38,091 nucleotides of DNA from Cryobacterium fucosi (GTDB taxonomy: Bacteria; Actinomycetota; Actinomycetes; Actinomycetales; Microbacteriaceae), in NCBI RefSeq assembly GCF_004403515.1, contig NZ_SOHH01000029.1:1-38091 (forward strand). Reading direction: 5' to 3'. The position numbers and the translations under genes were made by a program. Each line of letters begins with the position of its first letter. The stretch's first letter is position 1. Below the pieces are notes generated by a model, which saw nothing but the letters and a program-made list of their open reading frames with translations, was not told the origin of the DNA and did not search any database. Shown one piece after another: positions 37,972 to 38,091 of the stretch.

Positions 37972-38091
37972 TTGAGCCTGTCGAAATCACGGCGACCACC
38001 GGGTCTCGACAAGCTCGACCACCGGGTCTCGACAAGCTCGACCACCGGGTCTCGACAAGCTCGACCACCGGGTCTCGACAAGCTCGACCAC
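37957..38091. repeat. Family B repeat cluster, runs off the window end
   Basis: It starts with CTCGACCACCGGTGATTGAG, spanning the stop of the PH-domain gene, followed by one CTGTCGAAATCAC module. Then a 23-bp unit (GGGTCTCGACAAGCTCGACC plus ACC) is repeated exactly at 38001-38023, 38024-38046 and 38047-38069, with 22 bp of a fourth copy at 38070-38091. The array continues beyond the window, so its full length is unknown. Confidence 0.93.

Noticed and set aside
38001..38091. Tandem 23-bp array as a possible CRISPR
   Set aside because: The units are directly adjacent with no spacers, and there are no cas genes. It is a family B repeat array.

Overview
The window is high-GC actinobacterial DNA. 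Gene content and order, abundant GTG/TTG starts, and -10 boxes sitting 6-8 nt from start codons point to Micrococcales, most likely Microbacteriaceae. The genus cannot be fixed from sequence alone. It is mainly a housekeeping region whose gene neighbourhoods match, in blocks, those I recall around Mycobacterium tuberculosis Rv3277-Rv3319 (sdhCDAB, cdd-deoA-add, pmmB-deoD, lpdA, accA3, maf, accE-accD, birA, PH-domain protein).

Layout. 1-0.8 kb: 3' end of glpK with a terminator. 0.9-2.1 kb: one accessory gene (AbiEi-like N-terminus plus DUF559/VSR-like nuclease fold), bracketed by two copies of a dispersed palindrome. 2.2-6.6 kb (minus strand): HAD hydrolase, GNAT acetyltransferase, trpS, exodeoxyribonuclease III, YihY/BrkB membrane protein. 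6.9-10.4 kb (minus): sdhCDAB. 10.5-12.8 kb: a GT4 glycosyltransferase divergent from a mannose-1-phosphate guanylyltransferase, a likely GDP-mannose production and use pair. 13.1-22.4 kb (plus): nucleoside uptake and breakdown, with a BMP lipoprotein, ABC ATPase, two permeases, cdd, deoA, add, then an orphan PTS IIA/IIB pair. 22.4-25.1 kb (minus): purine nucleoside phosphorylase followed by a phosphohexose/phosphopentose mutase. The cluster could take nucleosides from import through deamination and phosphorolysis to pentose phosphate. 25.3-26.8 kb: LpdA-type flavoprotein. 27.1-29.6 kb (minus): biotin-dependent carboxylase alpha chain and Maf. 29.7-34.1 kb (plus): RNA methyltransferase, then a response regulator / histidine kinase / degenerate kinase-like membrane protein operon that separates maf from accDE. 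34.5-36.4 kb (minus): accE and accD. 36.6-38.0 kb (plus): birA and a PH-domain membrane protein. The carboxylase subunits and the ligase that biotinylates them are therefore neighbours.

The less ordinary material is noncoding. (1) Four copies of a 82-98 bp palindrome share near-identical arms (core GCATAACTCCTGCA / TGCAGGAGTTATGC) but have unrelated, individually folded centres. Two copies flank the DUF559 gene, an arrangement like REP elements around a RAYT gene. (2) A second family of short GGTCTCGAC/GGTGATTGAGC repeats lies at gene ends and supplies the stop codon of two genes. (3) At least eight genes have TANNNT boxes 6-7 nt upstream of the start codon, which predicts leaderless mRNAs. 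No tRNA, rRNA, CRISPR array, transposase or prophage was seen.
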